The translations under genes and the position numbers were made by a program. Shown here in pieces: positions 25,140 to 33,236 of a DNA stretch of 64,000 bases. Under the pieces are notes generated by a model that searched no databases, was not told the origin of the DNA, and saw nothing but the letters and a program-made list of their open reading frames with translations. This stretch comes from Salipaludibacillus sp. LMS25. Its GTDB lineage: Bacteria; Bacillota; Bacilli; Bacillales; Salisediminibacteriaceae. Within the stretch, counting starts at the first letter, position 1. Every line of letters starts with the position of its first letter. The stretch is taken from the NCBI RefSeq assembly GCF_024362805.1, contig NZ_CP093299.1, forward strand, positions 2,574,001-2,638,000. The letters run 5' to 3'.

Positions 25140-25718
25140 TTATTCTGATTTAGTGTTTTCAGGTTCAAGCTGAATGTGTTTCGTCGTTGTGCCATTATCT
25201 GCAATTAAATAATGAGACTGACCAAGAAAAAGTGGGATTTGCAGTTTCGTGAAATTCGGTAACCCATTTTCCTCAAACAAATCGTCATTTCTGTAAAACA
25301 GTTTTATATCCCCACTTATCCAATCGTGGTCCCCATATGCTTTACAGTCTCTTACGGTACATTCGTAAGCCACATAGGCATTTTCGAGAATAGGCGCACC
25401 AGTCGCTTCACCAGCCTGCCACTTTGCCATCATTTTTTCCAGCTTATCCCCGTCTCGTCCGCTTGTTTTTCCAGCAATTTCAATATAGTGAGCATATTCT
25501 GCAGATACAAAGTTAATAGCAAAGGAACCGCTTTTCTGAATAAGCTCATATGTAAACCGTTCTTTTCCTATTGCTACCCCGTATATTGGGGGTGCTACGG
25601 ACATGTAAGAATGCCAACCAGCCGCCATCATATTTGCTTGAGCATCATCTTTGGCTGTTACGAGCGCAATGAGTCCAGGATAGCTGTGTAATACTAATTG
25701 AGATGTACTTTTTAGCAT
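25140..25718 (-). CDS. flavin reductase family protein (FMN-binding split barrel)
   Basis: A 192-residue cytosolic flavoprotein of the flavin-reductase/DIM6-NTAB family. PGLIALVTAKDDAQANMMAAGWHSYMSVAPPIYGVAIG (residues 15-51) forms the FMN-binding strands, GSFAINFVS follows, and the conserved ECTVRDCKAYGDHDWISGDI region is near residue 125. Members reduce flavins for monooxygenases or act as FMN-binding electron carriers. No monooxygenase is adjacent, so the partner is unknown. AGGTTATTTT precedes the ATG. It is a single-gene unit. Confidence 0.85.
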   Translation of the reverse strand: MLKSTSQLVLHSYPGLIALVTAKDDAQANMMAAGWHSYMSVAPPIYGVAIGKERFTYELIQKSGSFAINFVSAEYAHYIEIAGKTSGRDGDKLEKMMAKWQAGEATGAPILENAYVAYECTVRDCKAYGDHDWISGDIKLFYRNDDLFEENGLPNFTKLQIPLFLGQSHYLIADNGTTTKHIQLEPENTKSE

Positions 25719-25890
25719 TTAAAATAACCTCCCATTTTTTCCAATCATGTTCTTAATTATAATTAACATTTAACAGTCTTGCACTCTTTAAAAGAAAAGG
25801 TCATAATGACGTAACATTATTTTGTATCTATTAAGACACACAATCGAAAATATAATGATAGAATGAATGAAAAAGAGTGAGGTGCCGAAC

Positions 25891-26365
25891 ATGTTAATCA
25901 GACCGATTAAAGTGGAAGATGCTCATGCATTTCTTAATCTATGCAATGAAATAGATGAGTCAGGGTGGATGTTTTATATGAACCAGAAGAAAGAAAAACA
26001 ACGGTAGCGGCAAAAGCGAAGATATTAGAGAAATATTGGCCCAACACACCTCAATCATACTCGTTTGCGAAGAAAATGAGGAGCTTATTGGCTATATCGG
26101 AGCTTTCGGCGGAACAGTAAAACGAACAAGCCATTATGCTTATTTAGTTTTAGGAGTTAGTGAGAAGCATCGTGGGAAAGGTATTGCCTCTCACTTATTT
26201 GAAGCGTTATTTAATTGGGCAAAGGAAAAGCAGCTGACACGACTCGAATTAACGGTCATAAAAGAAAATACGGCGGCCGTTCATTTATACAAAAAAATGG
26301 GGTTTAATATAGAAGGAGAGAAGAAACAGTCGTTAATGATTGACGGAAAACCTGTTGATGAATAG
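25891..26365 (+). pseudogene. broken GNAT-family acetyltransferase gene
   Basis: The gene opens well (GAGGTG, 7 bases, ATG) and reads MLIRPIKVEDAHAFLNLCNE, then meets TAG at 26005. Continuity of the family pattern requires moving to a second frame for YEPEERKTT (from about 25976) and to a third for SEDIREILAQHTSIILVCEE, which runs to 26365 and holds the acetyl-CoA loop SEKHRGKGIAS and the C-terminal EKKQSLMIDGK. Two shifts of the same sense within 60 bases, one explicable by an AT duplication in TTTATATGAA, make the gene nonfunctional unless the sequence has errors there. The intact 3' two-thirds alone lacks the first helix of the fold. Confidence 0.75.
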
Positions 26366-26585
26366 TGTTTTTACAAGCTGTTGTAGACATATATTTATTA
26401 AATGAAATTCGAACCAATTTACAATACACCTGTAAAAAACGACTAATCCTTACTTAAAGGACTTTTTCTTTGCATAAAATAATTTTAATGAACATTAAAA
26501 CTAGATAACATTACTGACAAAAAAGACAGGTAAAATCCTAATAGGGCAGGGGTGTCATTAATAAAAACCTCGTTTAAGCACCTAT

Positions 26586-26744
26586 TTTATCACAGATAAC
26601 CGTTCATAAAACTCCCGCCTCAAAATAGAAGAGGAAAGCTAAATCTATTTAGGCGGGAGATAACGGACGCTAATGTCCTGATTCACTCAACTACCAATCA
26701 GTGGGAGAAGAGCGAAAACTCCCACTGATTGAAGGTTCGTTTAT
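26586..26744 (+). repeat. dispersed repeat, class B, full length (locus 5)
   Basis: TTTATCACAG, left stem CGTTCAT against ACGGACG (partly decayed), inner stem CTCCCGCCT against AGGCGGGAG (perfect), second hairpin CAATCAGTGGGAG / CTCCCACTGATTG (perfect), end GAAGGTTCGTTTAT. Good reference copy for class B. Confidence 0.9.
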
Positions 26745-27677
26745 AAACCTGTTCACCTCTTTGCCTTTAGATAAGAAGTCTTGTCAATAATCGAGTCATT
26801 AGTGAGAGTAAAATAAGCGGATATTTTCCGATTAGATGCAGAAGAGAGCTCATTTTTGAGAATATAGGGGGAAATTTTCCGATTATGCAAAGGAAAACGA
26901 CTCATTTTTCAGATTTCCCCAGTCAATAGACGGAATCTCTCCGTCTATTTAAGCTATCGTCAATGCTAATGACTATTTAAGAGAATTTTTTCCGTCTATT
27001 TCTCAGATCGGGTTCTTAACCTCCTCCCCCAGCTGATAAGAGCGAACCCTCACGATTTAGAAACCGTTATTCCTTAGTGTTATCTTCAGTCACGGAACTA
27101 TCTTTTCCTAATACTTTCTTCAACGAATTCTGGCGGTTTCCCCAGAATTCCCTTTAATCTTCATACATATTCCATGCCAAGAATAACTCTCCTCAACTAT
27201 TAAAACTTCAGAAAGGGTTTTAAAATTAACGGGTGTTTAATGCGTCAGTAAAAAGAAATTGAAGGGAAAACAAAGCCTAGAAGAAAATTAAGGAAGAATC
27301 TGAGATAGAGCTATGTTTAGTTTAATAGCATTCTTAAATTTGTCAATCAACTTTCTTTCTATTTTGACACTAACGGATCATGTCTATTTTCGTTAAGGTC
27401 ATTTAGCCTCCCAAACCTTAAAGAGAAGCCTTTTACGGTGGATCTTGACTTAAATGAGGCTCTTTAATGGTCCCCTCAAATAATGGATAAGGACTACCCC
27501 AGTTGGACAGCAATCAAAAGTCTTAATCATATGCCTTTTTCCTGGTAGTATTTAAACAAAACTATGGAGTGAAGATACATTTTTGAACTATGACCACCTA
27601 TCTGGTTCCCCTTTACGTGATTACTATGGACATCACCATTTCAGAAAACGATTCAATGCAGCGCTAATTAAAGAAAA

Positions 27678-27719
27678 GATGTCTCAAAAGGCTGCAATCC
27701 TACAGCCTTTTGAGACATC
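27678..27719. terminator. perfect 17-bp hairpin
   Basis: GATGTCTCAAAAGGCTG pairs with CAGCCTTTTGAGACATC around an 8-base loop. There is no T-run directly after it on either strand. It may be a terminator remnant or a recombination-site-like palindrome at the edge of the desert. Confidence 0.6.
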
Positions 27720-27799
27720 GTGAGTAGAGAAGAGAAAAATGTGCAGGGAACTTTCCGTAAAGGTTACCGGTGGAAGGTTTCTGACATCATCTTTTTTTG

Positions 27800-28480
27800 T
27801 TAGTCAATCCATTCATAATCTTCAGGATCATTAGCAGGAATTGGTTCAGAAGATTCTATATGACCTAAAATTTCACCTGGCTCTTGGCCATCGATAAGGA
27901 TAACTGTTTTATCATAGCCAAATTGCTCCATCATCATAGCAACTTGCTCTGTCATCATCAGCTCACCGCCTGAGCCAAAGTTAGCTTCATTAATCTCTAC
28001 AGAGAATGACACGTAGGCGGACTCGTCATCGAATTCAACAGAATCAACTGTTGTTCCTTCAGGTAAAAGAGGGTATAAATCGCTATGTGTTGGCCCTGCT
28101 GCCCATAATTGCATAGCTTCTAATGCCCCAGCTTCGTTATCTGCAACACTCACACCTGATTTTATGCGATACGTATGCATGAGTTGATCATCAGAAAAAT
28201 AAAGTGTCAGGTTGTCAATAGTGCCTGCTTCTTCAGTGGCATCACTGTTTTCCTCATTATTATTGGCTTCTTCTGTCGAACTACTATTTACAGCTGCATC
28301 GTTTTCGTTAGCATTTCCTTCATTATTAGCATTATCTTCATTACCAATGTCATTAGTTGCATCACCATTATTGTCAGTTGAAGCATTGTTTTCATTAGAA
28401 GTTGTATTTTCGTTCTGATTACATGCTGTGAGTAAAAGAATGAAACTTAACGCAAGACATAAACCTGTTAACTTTTTCAT
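27800..28480 (-). CDS. GerMN domain lipoprotein
   Basis: Exported lipoprotein of 226 residues: signal MKKLTGLCLALSFILLLTAC with lipidated Cys20, then a linker of about 70 residues made of Asn, Asp, Glu and Ser, then one GerMN domain (about residues 96-210: LTLYFSDDQLMHTYRI, ALEAMQLWAAGPTH, YVSFSVEIN). GerMN domains occur in the germination/sporulation protein GerM and in RsiX-like anti-sigma factors. A single-domain form with a long Asn linker is probably surface anchored; a wall or spore function is inference. AAAGGGG precedes the ATG. Single gene. Confidence 0.85.
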   Translation of the reverse strand: MKKLTGLCLALSFILLLTACNQNENTTSNENNASTDNNGDATNDIGNEDNANNEGNANENDAAVNSSSTEEANNNEENSDATEEAGTIDNLTLYFSDDQLMHTYRIKSGVSVADNEAGALEAMQLWAAGPTHSDLYPLLPEGTTVDSVEFDDESAYVSFSVEINEANFGSGGELMMTEQVAMMMEQFGYDKTVILIDGQEPGEILGHIESSEPIPANDPEDYEWID

Positions 28481-28834
28481 ATTTAAAACCCCTTTAAATT
28501 TAGATTAGTTCATATGCTTAGACGTTGTCGAATTTTGAAAGTTACATTAGTATGAACGAATTTTGTCCTAATTTCCACCGTAAACGTTACTCTACCATAC
28601 TCATGTAGAGATTAAAGATATACATAGAAGGCACTCATCTATCTGATTAGCTAGATAAACTCTTACGTCAACCTATTTTGTAAAGTTGTTTTCGCTTCTG
28701 GGAAGATATGAGAAGGATCGGGAGGAGAAGAAGTCAACCAGTAGTCTGTTTCTTCTGAAAGTGTTAAAACCTTAGGGTCTCTATAAAAGAGGGACGCTCA
28801 AAAGTATCGCTTTGAACGTCCCTCTGCCTATCTA
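28481..28834. other. intergenic region, GerMN gene / opuA operon
   Basis: This 354-base gap holds the promoter region of the GerMN lipoprotein (minus strand) and the opuA terminator at 28788-28826. No ORF or other fold was recognised. Confidence 0.4.
28788..28826 (-). terminator. terminator of opuA operon
   Basis: AGAGGGACGCTCAAA pairs with TTTGAACGTCCCTCT, with one mismatch. Read on the minus strand it is followed by TTTTATAG. It lies 9 bases after the opuAC stop. Confidence 0.85.
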
Positions 28835-29764
28835 TTATTGAAGATCTTCGATTGAATCGATGTCCATATACTCAGGAACAACGAGGCCAGTAGCCGCCCC
28901 TTCAAGGTTTGCACCAAGATCAACCATGTCATCACCGTAATCTTCTAAAAGGTGTGAATGTATACCAGGTAACCATGCCGCTACCATTGCGTCAGCTTCC
29001 CCTTCTGCAATGGCTTGGAACATAAAGTTTGCTTCAAGTGGGTCCATGTTGACTTCATAGCCAAGGTCTTCAAGGACAACAGCGATCATGTTAGTAGACG
29101 CAATTTCAGAGTCCCATGCTACGAACACAAGGTTGATGGTTTCACCGTCAACTGGATCGACCCCTTCAGTCCACTCATTAACTTTATCTTCATTCTCCTC
29201 AACCCATGCACGGGCAGCTTCACGATCATCCGTACCTTCTTGGATGGCCATCATAATTTCACCCATGTCTTCTTCAGTCCAGTGGAAATTATCTAACACT
29301 TGATATGCTTCAGGCATATCTTCTTCAAGACCTTCACGAACGAAAGTGTGAATATCTTCTGCTTCACCGAAAACGCCTTCTGGATCCTCAAGGTATTTTA
29401 AGTCATAAGCAACAAATTTCCAGTGAGGTGTCCACCCAGTCACAATAATAGGCTCTTCATTGTCGTAAGCATCACCAAGTGCTTGTGTCATAGCCGCATC
29501 AGAACTTGCTTGTACTTGCCACTCGTCAAGTCCGTATACATCAAGGGCTTCTTCAGCAGCTCCCATAATACCAGCTCCTGCATCGATACCTGTGATTGTG
29601 TAGTTAAGTTCTTCGCCTACGTCAGCGCCAGCACCTTCGTTATTATTGTTGTTATTTTCTGTGTTGTTGTCATTTGCAGGTGCATTACCATCATTTGTTC
29701 CACACCCTGCGGCAATTAATGCTAATGACATTCCGGCTAATACGCCAAATTTTTTCATTTTCAT
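28835..29764 (-). CDS. opuAC: glycine betaine ABC transporter, substrate-binding lipoprotein
   Basis: Lipoprotein of 309 residues with signal ending IAAGC (Cys21), an Asn-rich linker, and the OpuAC/ProX-type binding domain from ELNYTITGIDAGAGIM. Trp residues suited to an aromatic cage for quaternary ammonium occur in VTGWTPHWKFVAYDLKYLEDP, FHWTEED and VAAWLPGIH. It delivers glycine betaine to OpuAB-OpuAA. It is the last gene of the opuAA-opuAB-opuAC operon, after a gap of 134 bases with a weak imperfect hairpin (29824-29871) that could adjust the higher level of binding protein. AGGAGAGG precedes the ATG. Confidence 0.93.
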   Translation of the reverse strand: MKMKKFGVLAGMSLALIAAGCGTNDGNAPANDNNTENNNNNNEGAGADVGEELNYTITGIDAGAGIMGAAEEALDVYGLDEWQVQASSDAAMTQALGDAYDNEEPIIVTGWTPHWKFVAYDLKYLEDPEGVFGEAEDIHTFVREGLEEDMPEAYQVLDNFHWTEEDMGEIMMAIQEGTDDREAARAWVEENEDKVNEWTEGVDPVDGETINLVFVAWDSEIASTNMIAVVLEDLGYEVNMDPLEANFMFQAIAEGEADAMVAAWLPGIHSHLLEDYGDDMVDLGANLEGAATGLVVPEYMDIDSIEDLQ

Positions 29765-29898
29765 ACTGACCTCTCCTTTTTATGTCCTAAAAGACAAACT
29801 AGTTTTATGTGTAACCTTTTATTAAAGACCCTAGAAAAAGGTTGTTAGATCACTCCTTACAGGGCCTTTTAAAAAGATCGAAAATCTAAAATTAATTG

Positions 29899-30834
29899 TT
29901 AAGCTTTTTTTGGTTTATTAAAAGCTTGTGTTAAACGATCGAGAATGATCGCAAGGATCACAAGGCAGATACCTGCTTCAAACCCCATAGAAATATCATT
30001 TCGCCCAACGGCATAATACACTTGACGTCCAATACCATCTGTCCCGATCATGGCCGCAATAACAACCATTGATAAAGCAAGCATGATCGTTTGGTTTACA
30101 CCTGCCATAATCGTCGTTTTGGCCATTGGTAATTGCACTTTGTACAATTTTTGCTTCGGCGTTGATCCGAAAGAATCGGAGGCTTCAATCAATTCTGTCG
30201 GCACTTGGCGAATACCAAGGTTTGTCAGCCTTACTGTAGGTGGCATGGCAAAAATCACTGATGCCACAACACCTGATACGATCCCAATTGAGAAAAATGC
30301 CACGGCTGGAATAAGATATACGAAAGCCGGCATGGTTTGCATAAAGTCTAAAACGGGTGTAACAATAGCGCGCACTGTATTGTTGCGGGCCATCCATATG
30401 CCAAGAGGAATGCCAATGATAATCGAAATTAGGGTTGCTGTTAATACGAGAGACAGCGTAATAAGCATGTCATTCCAATAGCCAATACTTTGGATTAAGA
30501 GCAATCCGAAAAAGACAAGTATCGGTAAACCGTACGAACGGGGCATTAACCGATAGGCTAAAAAGGTTAAGGCTAAAATAAAGATAATTGGCGGAATTAG
30601 CTGAAAGACACTTAAGAAAATATCGTCTGCGATAAACGCAATAAAGCTTCGTAAGCCGTCGAAAAATGGCTCAGAAAGAGGAGCATCATTTCGAAGCCAA
30701 TCAACAAAAGAGGCCACCCAATCGCCAAACCCAATTGCGGGTAAAAAAGCTAAAAGGCCATCAAAGAAATCATAAACAGGTTCTGTTATGTTAGCGATCC
30801 ATTGAATAAAATTACGCCATAAGTCAGCTATCAT
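29899..30834 (-). CDS. opuAB: glycine betaine ABC transporter permease
   Basis: About 311 residues, with a short N-terminal amphipathic part, then six or so membrane segments of the OpuAB/ProW type. It contains the coupling motif ELIEASDSFGSTPKQKLYKVQLP (an EAA loop), MAGVNQTIMLALSMVVIAAMIG and the conserved GIGRQVYYAVGRNDI. ATG 30834 is taken as start because GAGGTGA lies 7 bases upstream; ATG 30840 touches that site. It overlaps the end of opuAA by 11 bases, so translation is coupled. Confidence 0.93.
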   Translation of the reverse strand: MIADLWRNFIQWIANITEPVYDFFDGLLAFLPAIGFGDWVASFVDWLRNDAPLSEPFFDGLRSFIAFIADDIFLSVFQLIPPIIFILALTFLAYRLMPRSYGLPILVFFGLLLIQSIGYWNDMLITLSLVLTATLISIIIGIPLGIWMARNNTVRAIVTPVLDFMQTMPAFVYLIPAVAFFSIGIVSGVVASVIFAMPPTVRLTNLGIRQVPTELIEASDSFGSTPKQKLYKVQLPMAKTTIMAGVNQTIMLALSMVVIAAMIGTDGIGRQVYYAVGRNDISMGFEAGICLVILAIILDRLTQAFNKPKKA

Positions 30835-32032
30835 GCCCATTCACCTCATTTCCAGAAAGAGCAGAAAGAATTGTACTGCGGATAATAATACCTTGTAATC
30901 GTTTGTCTTCACCAACAACAGCCATAGGAATCGGTGATGTAGAGACAACATCAAATAAGTCATGCATTGGTGTATCTGGTTTCACAGTTGGAATATCTGA
31001 TTGAATAAGGGGTGTCAGGTCTTTCGCATTTTCCTTCACCGCTTTAGATACTTGGTCAGCATGAACAATGCCAAGTAACTCTCGATTACGTTTAACTACG
31101 TAAATACTAGAGATACTAGCATCCTTCATACGCTGTAACGCAACACGTGGACCATCTTTTTCAACATTCACCATTTCTGGGCGAACCATAATGCTTTCAG
31201 CTGTGAAAATTTTCGAGCGATCCACATCTTCAACGAATCGTTCCACATAATCGTCAGCTGGATTTGTGAGAATTTCTTCTGGAGTACCGATTTGGACGAT
31301 GGTACCATCTTTCATGATCGTAATGCGATCACCGATCCGTAAAGCTTCATCTAGATCATGGGTAATGAAAATGATCGTTTTCTGCATTTTTTCTTGCAAA
31401 TCAAGCAGTTCATCCTGCATGTCTTTTCTAATTAACGGGTCTAAAGCTGAGAAAGCCTCATCCATCAATAGGACACTCGGATCGTTAGCCAATGCCCGAG
31501 CTAACCCAACACGTTGTTGCATACCGCCTGATAATTGATCTGGATATTGGTTCTCATATCCTTTTAATCCGACTAACTCTAACGATTCCATCGCTTTTTG
31601 TCGGCGAACATCTTCGGCAATGCCTTGAACTTCCAAGCCGTATTCCACGTTAGAAAGGATGGTTCTAAAAGGGAATAAACCGAACTTCTGAAAGACCATA
31701 CTTAGCTTCTTCCTGCGGACATCACGAAGTTGCTTTTCGTTCATTTGAGCTAAGTCTTCACCATCGATCCAAACTTGTCCAGCTGTTGGTTCAATGAGTC
31801 GGTTAAGGAGACGGACGAGAGTGGATTTTCCACTACCTGACAGCCCCATGATTACAAAAACTTCCGCTTCTTGTACTTCGAAGGAAGCTTGATTAACCCC
31901 GACGGTTAAGCCTGTTTCTTTCAATATGTCATTTTTTGATTTTCCATCTTTCAAGAGCTTAAGACCTTGCTTCGGGCGTTTACCGAATATCTTAGTCAGT
32001 CCCTCTACTTTAATTTTTGCCACATTAGACAC
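30824..32032 (-). CDS. opuAA: glycine betaine ABC transporter ATPase with tandem CBS domains
   Basis: A 402-residue ATPase of the OpuAA/ProV class. It has the long N-terminal extension before Walker A (GLSGSGKST), Q-loop VFQKFGLFP, signature LSGGMQQRVGLARAL, Walker B VLLMDEAFSALDP and HDLDEAL switch. After about residue 275 there are two CBS domains (AESIMVRPEMV..., LIQSDIPTVKPDTPMHDLF), which in homologues sense ionic strength or c-di-AMP and gate transport. First gene of the operon, divergent from the GbsR-type regulator. Together with the BCCT carrier it gives the cell two betaine uptake systems. Confidence 0.95.
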   Translation of the reverse strand: MSNVAKIKVEGLTKIFGKRPKQGLKLLKDGKSKNDILKETGLTVGVNQASFEVQEAEVFVIMGLSGSGKSTLVRLLNRLIEPTAGQVWIDGEDLAQMNEKQLRDVRRKKLSMVFQKFGLFPFRTILSNVEYGLEVQGIAEDVRRQKAMESLELVGLKGYENQYPDQLSGGMQQRVGLARALANDPSVLLMDEAFSALDPLIRKDMQDELLDLQEKMQKTIIFITHDLDEALRIGDRITIMKDGTIVQIGTPEEILTNPADDYVERFVEDVDRSKIFTAESIMVRPEMVNVEKDGPRVALQRMKDASISSIYVVKRNRELLGIVHADQVSKAVKENAKDLTPLIQSDIPTVKPDTPMHDLFDVVSTSPIPMAVVGEDKRLQGIIIRSTILSALSGNEVNGHDS

Positions 32033-32170
32033 CTCAGTTTTATTTTGGTAATAGATGTAAAGTAAGCGCTACATAAAGGTACCTTTTTATTATGGTTGCT
32101 CGACCTTTCTTACTATACCGTTTAAAATATAGATGTTCAAACTGCATATACTCTCTATTTTGTAGTAAAA

Positions 32171-32196
32171 GTTTGTACAGAAAAAACTGTACGAAC
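32171..32196. promoter_or_regulatory. palindrome between opuAA and gbsR-like gene, candidate operator
   Basis: GTTTGTACAG and CTGTACGAAC are inverted repeats with one mismatch, separated by AAAAAA. The site lies in the shared promoter region of the divergent opuA operon and the GbsR-like gene, where the regulator's own operator is expected. Confidence 0.45.
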
Positions 32197-32320
32197 ATTA
32201 CATGGGTGTACCTGTTAAATGCGTTAAAATACTACCGTATGATATATGAATTGCTACTTTCTTTTTCTTAGTATATTTTGCTAACATCATACATGACATG
32301 ACAGATGGAGGGGACCGCCA

Positions 32321-32887
32321 ATGCACCGAAATACTGATTTAGAGCTAGATTACGCCCAATTAGAGCATGCAAGAAACCGCTTTATTTCAGAAGTAGCTAA
32401 AAATATTCATTTGTACAACATTACACCGTCCGTTGGTAGGCTATACGGAACAGTGTTTTTTGCTGATAAACCGATGACGTTGGATGACATGAGTGACGCA
32501 TTAGGAATGAGTAAAACAAGCATGAGTACAGGAATTAGGGCTTTGTCAGAAGCGAATATGGTCGAGCAAGTTTGGGAACGAGGGGTTAGAAAGGATCTTT
32601 ATAAAACCGAAGATGATTGGTACAAATCGTTTTCTAACGTCTTTATTACCCGTTGGCGAAATGCCACTGAAATGAACATGTCAGCGATTAAAGAGACGAA
32701 ATACATGTTGACAGAACTATGTGAACAGACCTATCATGATGAAATTAAAGAAAAAATTCAGCAGGATTTAAAAAAGCTTGGGAAAGCAGAAGCTTATTAT
32801 GACTGGCTGAATGATGTCATTGCCCTTTTTGAGACTGGGGATATTTTCACTATTATTCCTAAAAGGGAAGCGACAGATACGCAATAA
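32321..32887 (+). CDS. GbsR/OpcR-type MarR-like repressor of glycine betaine genes
   Basis: Winged-helix regulator of 188 residues of the GbsR family. An N-terminal helix (HARNRFISEVAKNIHLYNI), a helix-turn-helix (MTLDDMSDALGMSKTSMSTGIRALSEANMV) and an aromatic-rich effector half (DDWYKSFSNVFITRWRN) match repressors that sense choline or glycine betaine in Bacillus. ATGGAGGGGACC gives the ribosome binding site. It is divergent from opuAA, so it most likely represses opuA and itself. gbsA/gbsB choline-oxidation genes are not in the window. Confidence 0.88.
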   Translation: MHRNTDLELDYAQLEHARNRFISEVAKNIHLYNITPSVGRLYGTVFFADKPMTLDDMSDALGMSKTSMSTGIRALSEANMVEQVWERGVRKDLYKTEDDWYKSFSNVFITRWRNATEMNMSAIKETKYMLTELCEQTYHDEIKEKIQQDLKKLGKAEAYYDWLNDVIALFETGDIFTIIPKREATDTQ

Positions 32888-32911
32888 TAGACTACTTTAT
32901 ATAGGTGATTA

Positions 32912-32948
32912 AACTGGTTGTGTCGTTTAAAGACATGCCAGTTTTTTT
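32912..32948 (+). terminator. terminator after gbsR-like gene
   Basis: AACTGGTTGTGTC pairs with GACATGCCAGTT (one bulge) and is followed by TTTTTTT. Confidence 0.85.
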
Positions 32949-32961
32949 GTGAGAACTGTAT

Positions 32962-33015
32962 TTTATCCCACTCTTAAGGGGCAGTAAAACCCCCACTGAT
33001 TGAAGCTTAGCTTTT
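32962..33015 (+). repeat. dispersed repeat, class A short form (locus 6)
   Basis: TTTATCCCACTCTTAAGGGG through GGGGCAGTAAAACCCCCAC fused to CTGATTGAAGCTTAGC; the right TTTAT is decayed to TTTTT. A further TTTAGCTTTATC fragment at about 33048 may be a leftover end. It lies between the gbsR-like terminator and the ugp promoter region. Confidence 0.85.
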
Positions 33016-33120
33016 TAATATGAACTTCTAGTCAATCAATGGTTTATGTTTAGCTTTATCGTCCCCATTAAACTTCTTATTATTTTGTTCCCCCCTTAAA
33101 AAATAATATCAGTCATAAAA

Positions 33121-33179
33121 TTAAAGTTAGCTTAATGTTTGTCACCTTAACTTTAACGGCTTTTAACGAGGAGTTAATA
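33121..33179 (+). promoter_or_regulatory. candidate Pho box array upstream of ugp operon
   Basis: TTAA-type hexamers on the plus strand occur at 33121 (TTAAAG), 33132 (TTAATG), 33153 (TTAACG), 33163 (TTAACG) and 33174 (TTAATA), with spacings of 11, 21, 10 and 11. Direct TT(A/T/C)ACA-like hexamers at 11-base period are the binding pattern of PhoP. Individual hexamers are imperfect, and the region is AT-rich, which lowers confidence. Confidence 0.4.
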
Positions 33180-33236
33180 CTCGTATTTTATCCTTTGGAG
33201 AGAGTGAAAGTGAGTCAATAAGGAGGGAATGCTTAG

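Larger units (their letters stand above)
26366..27799. other. 1.4-kb gene desert
   Basis: No start-to-stop gene with a ribosome binding site was found on either strand. It contains one full class B repeat (26586-26744) and a perfect 17-bp hairpin near the right end (27678-27719). An open stretch of 56 codons without a start (about 27553-27723, containing SGSPLRDYYGHHHFRKRF) runs into that hairpin and looks like the 3' end of a decayed gene. The section 27060-27480 is less AT-rich and could hide a degraded transposon, but nothing can be identified by reading. Confidence 0.45.
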
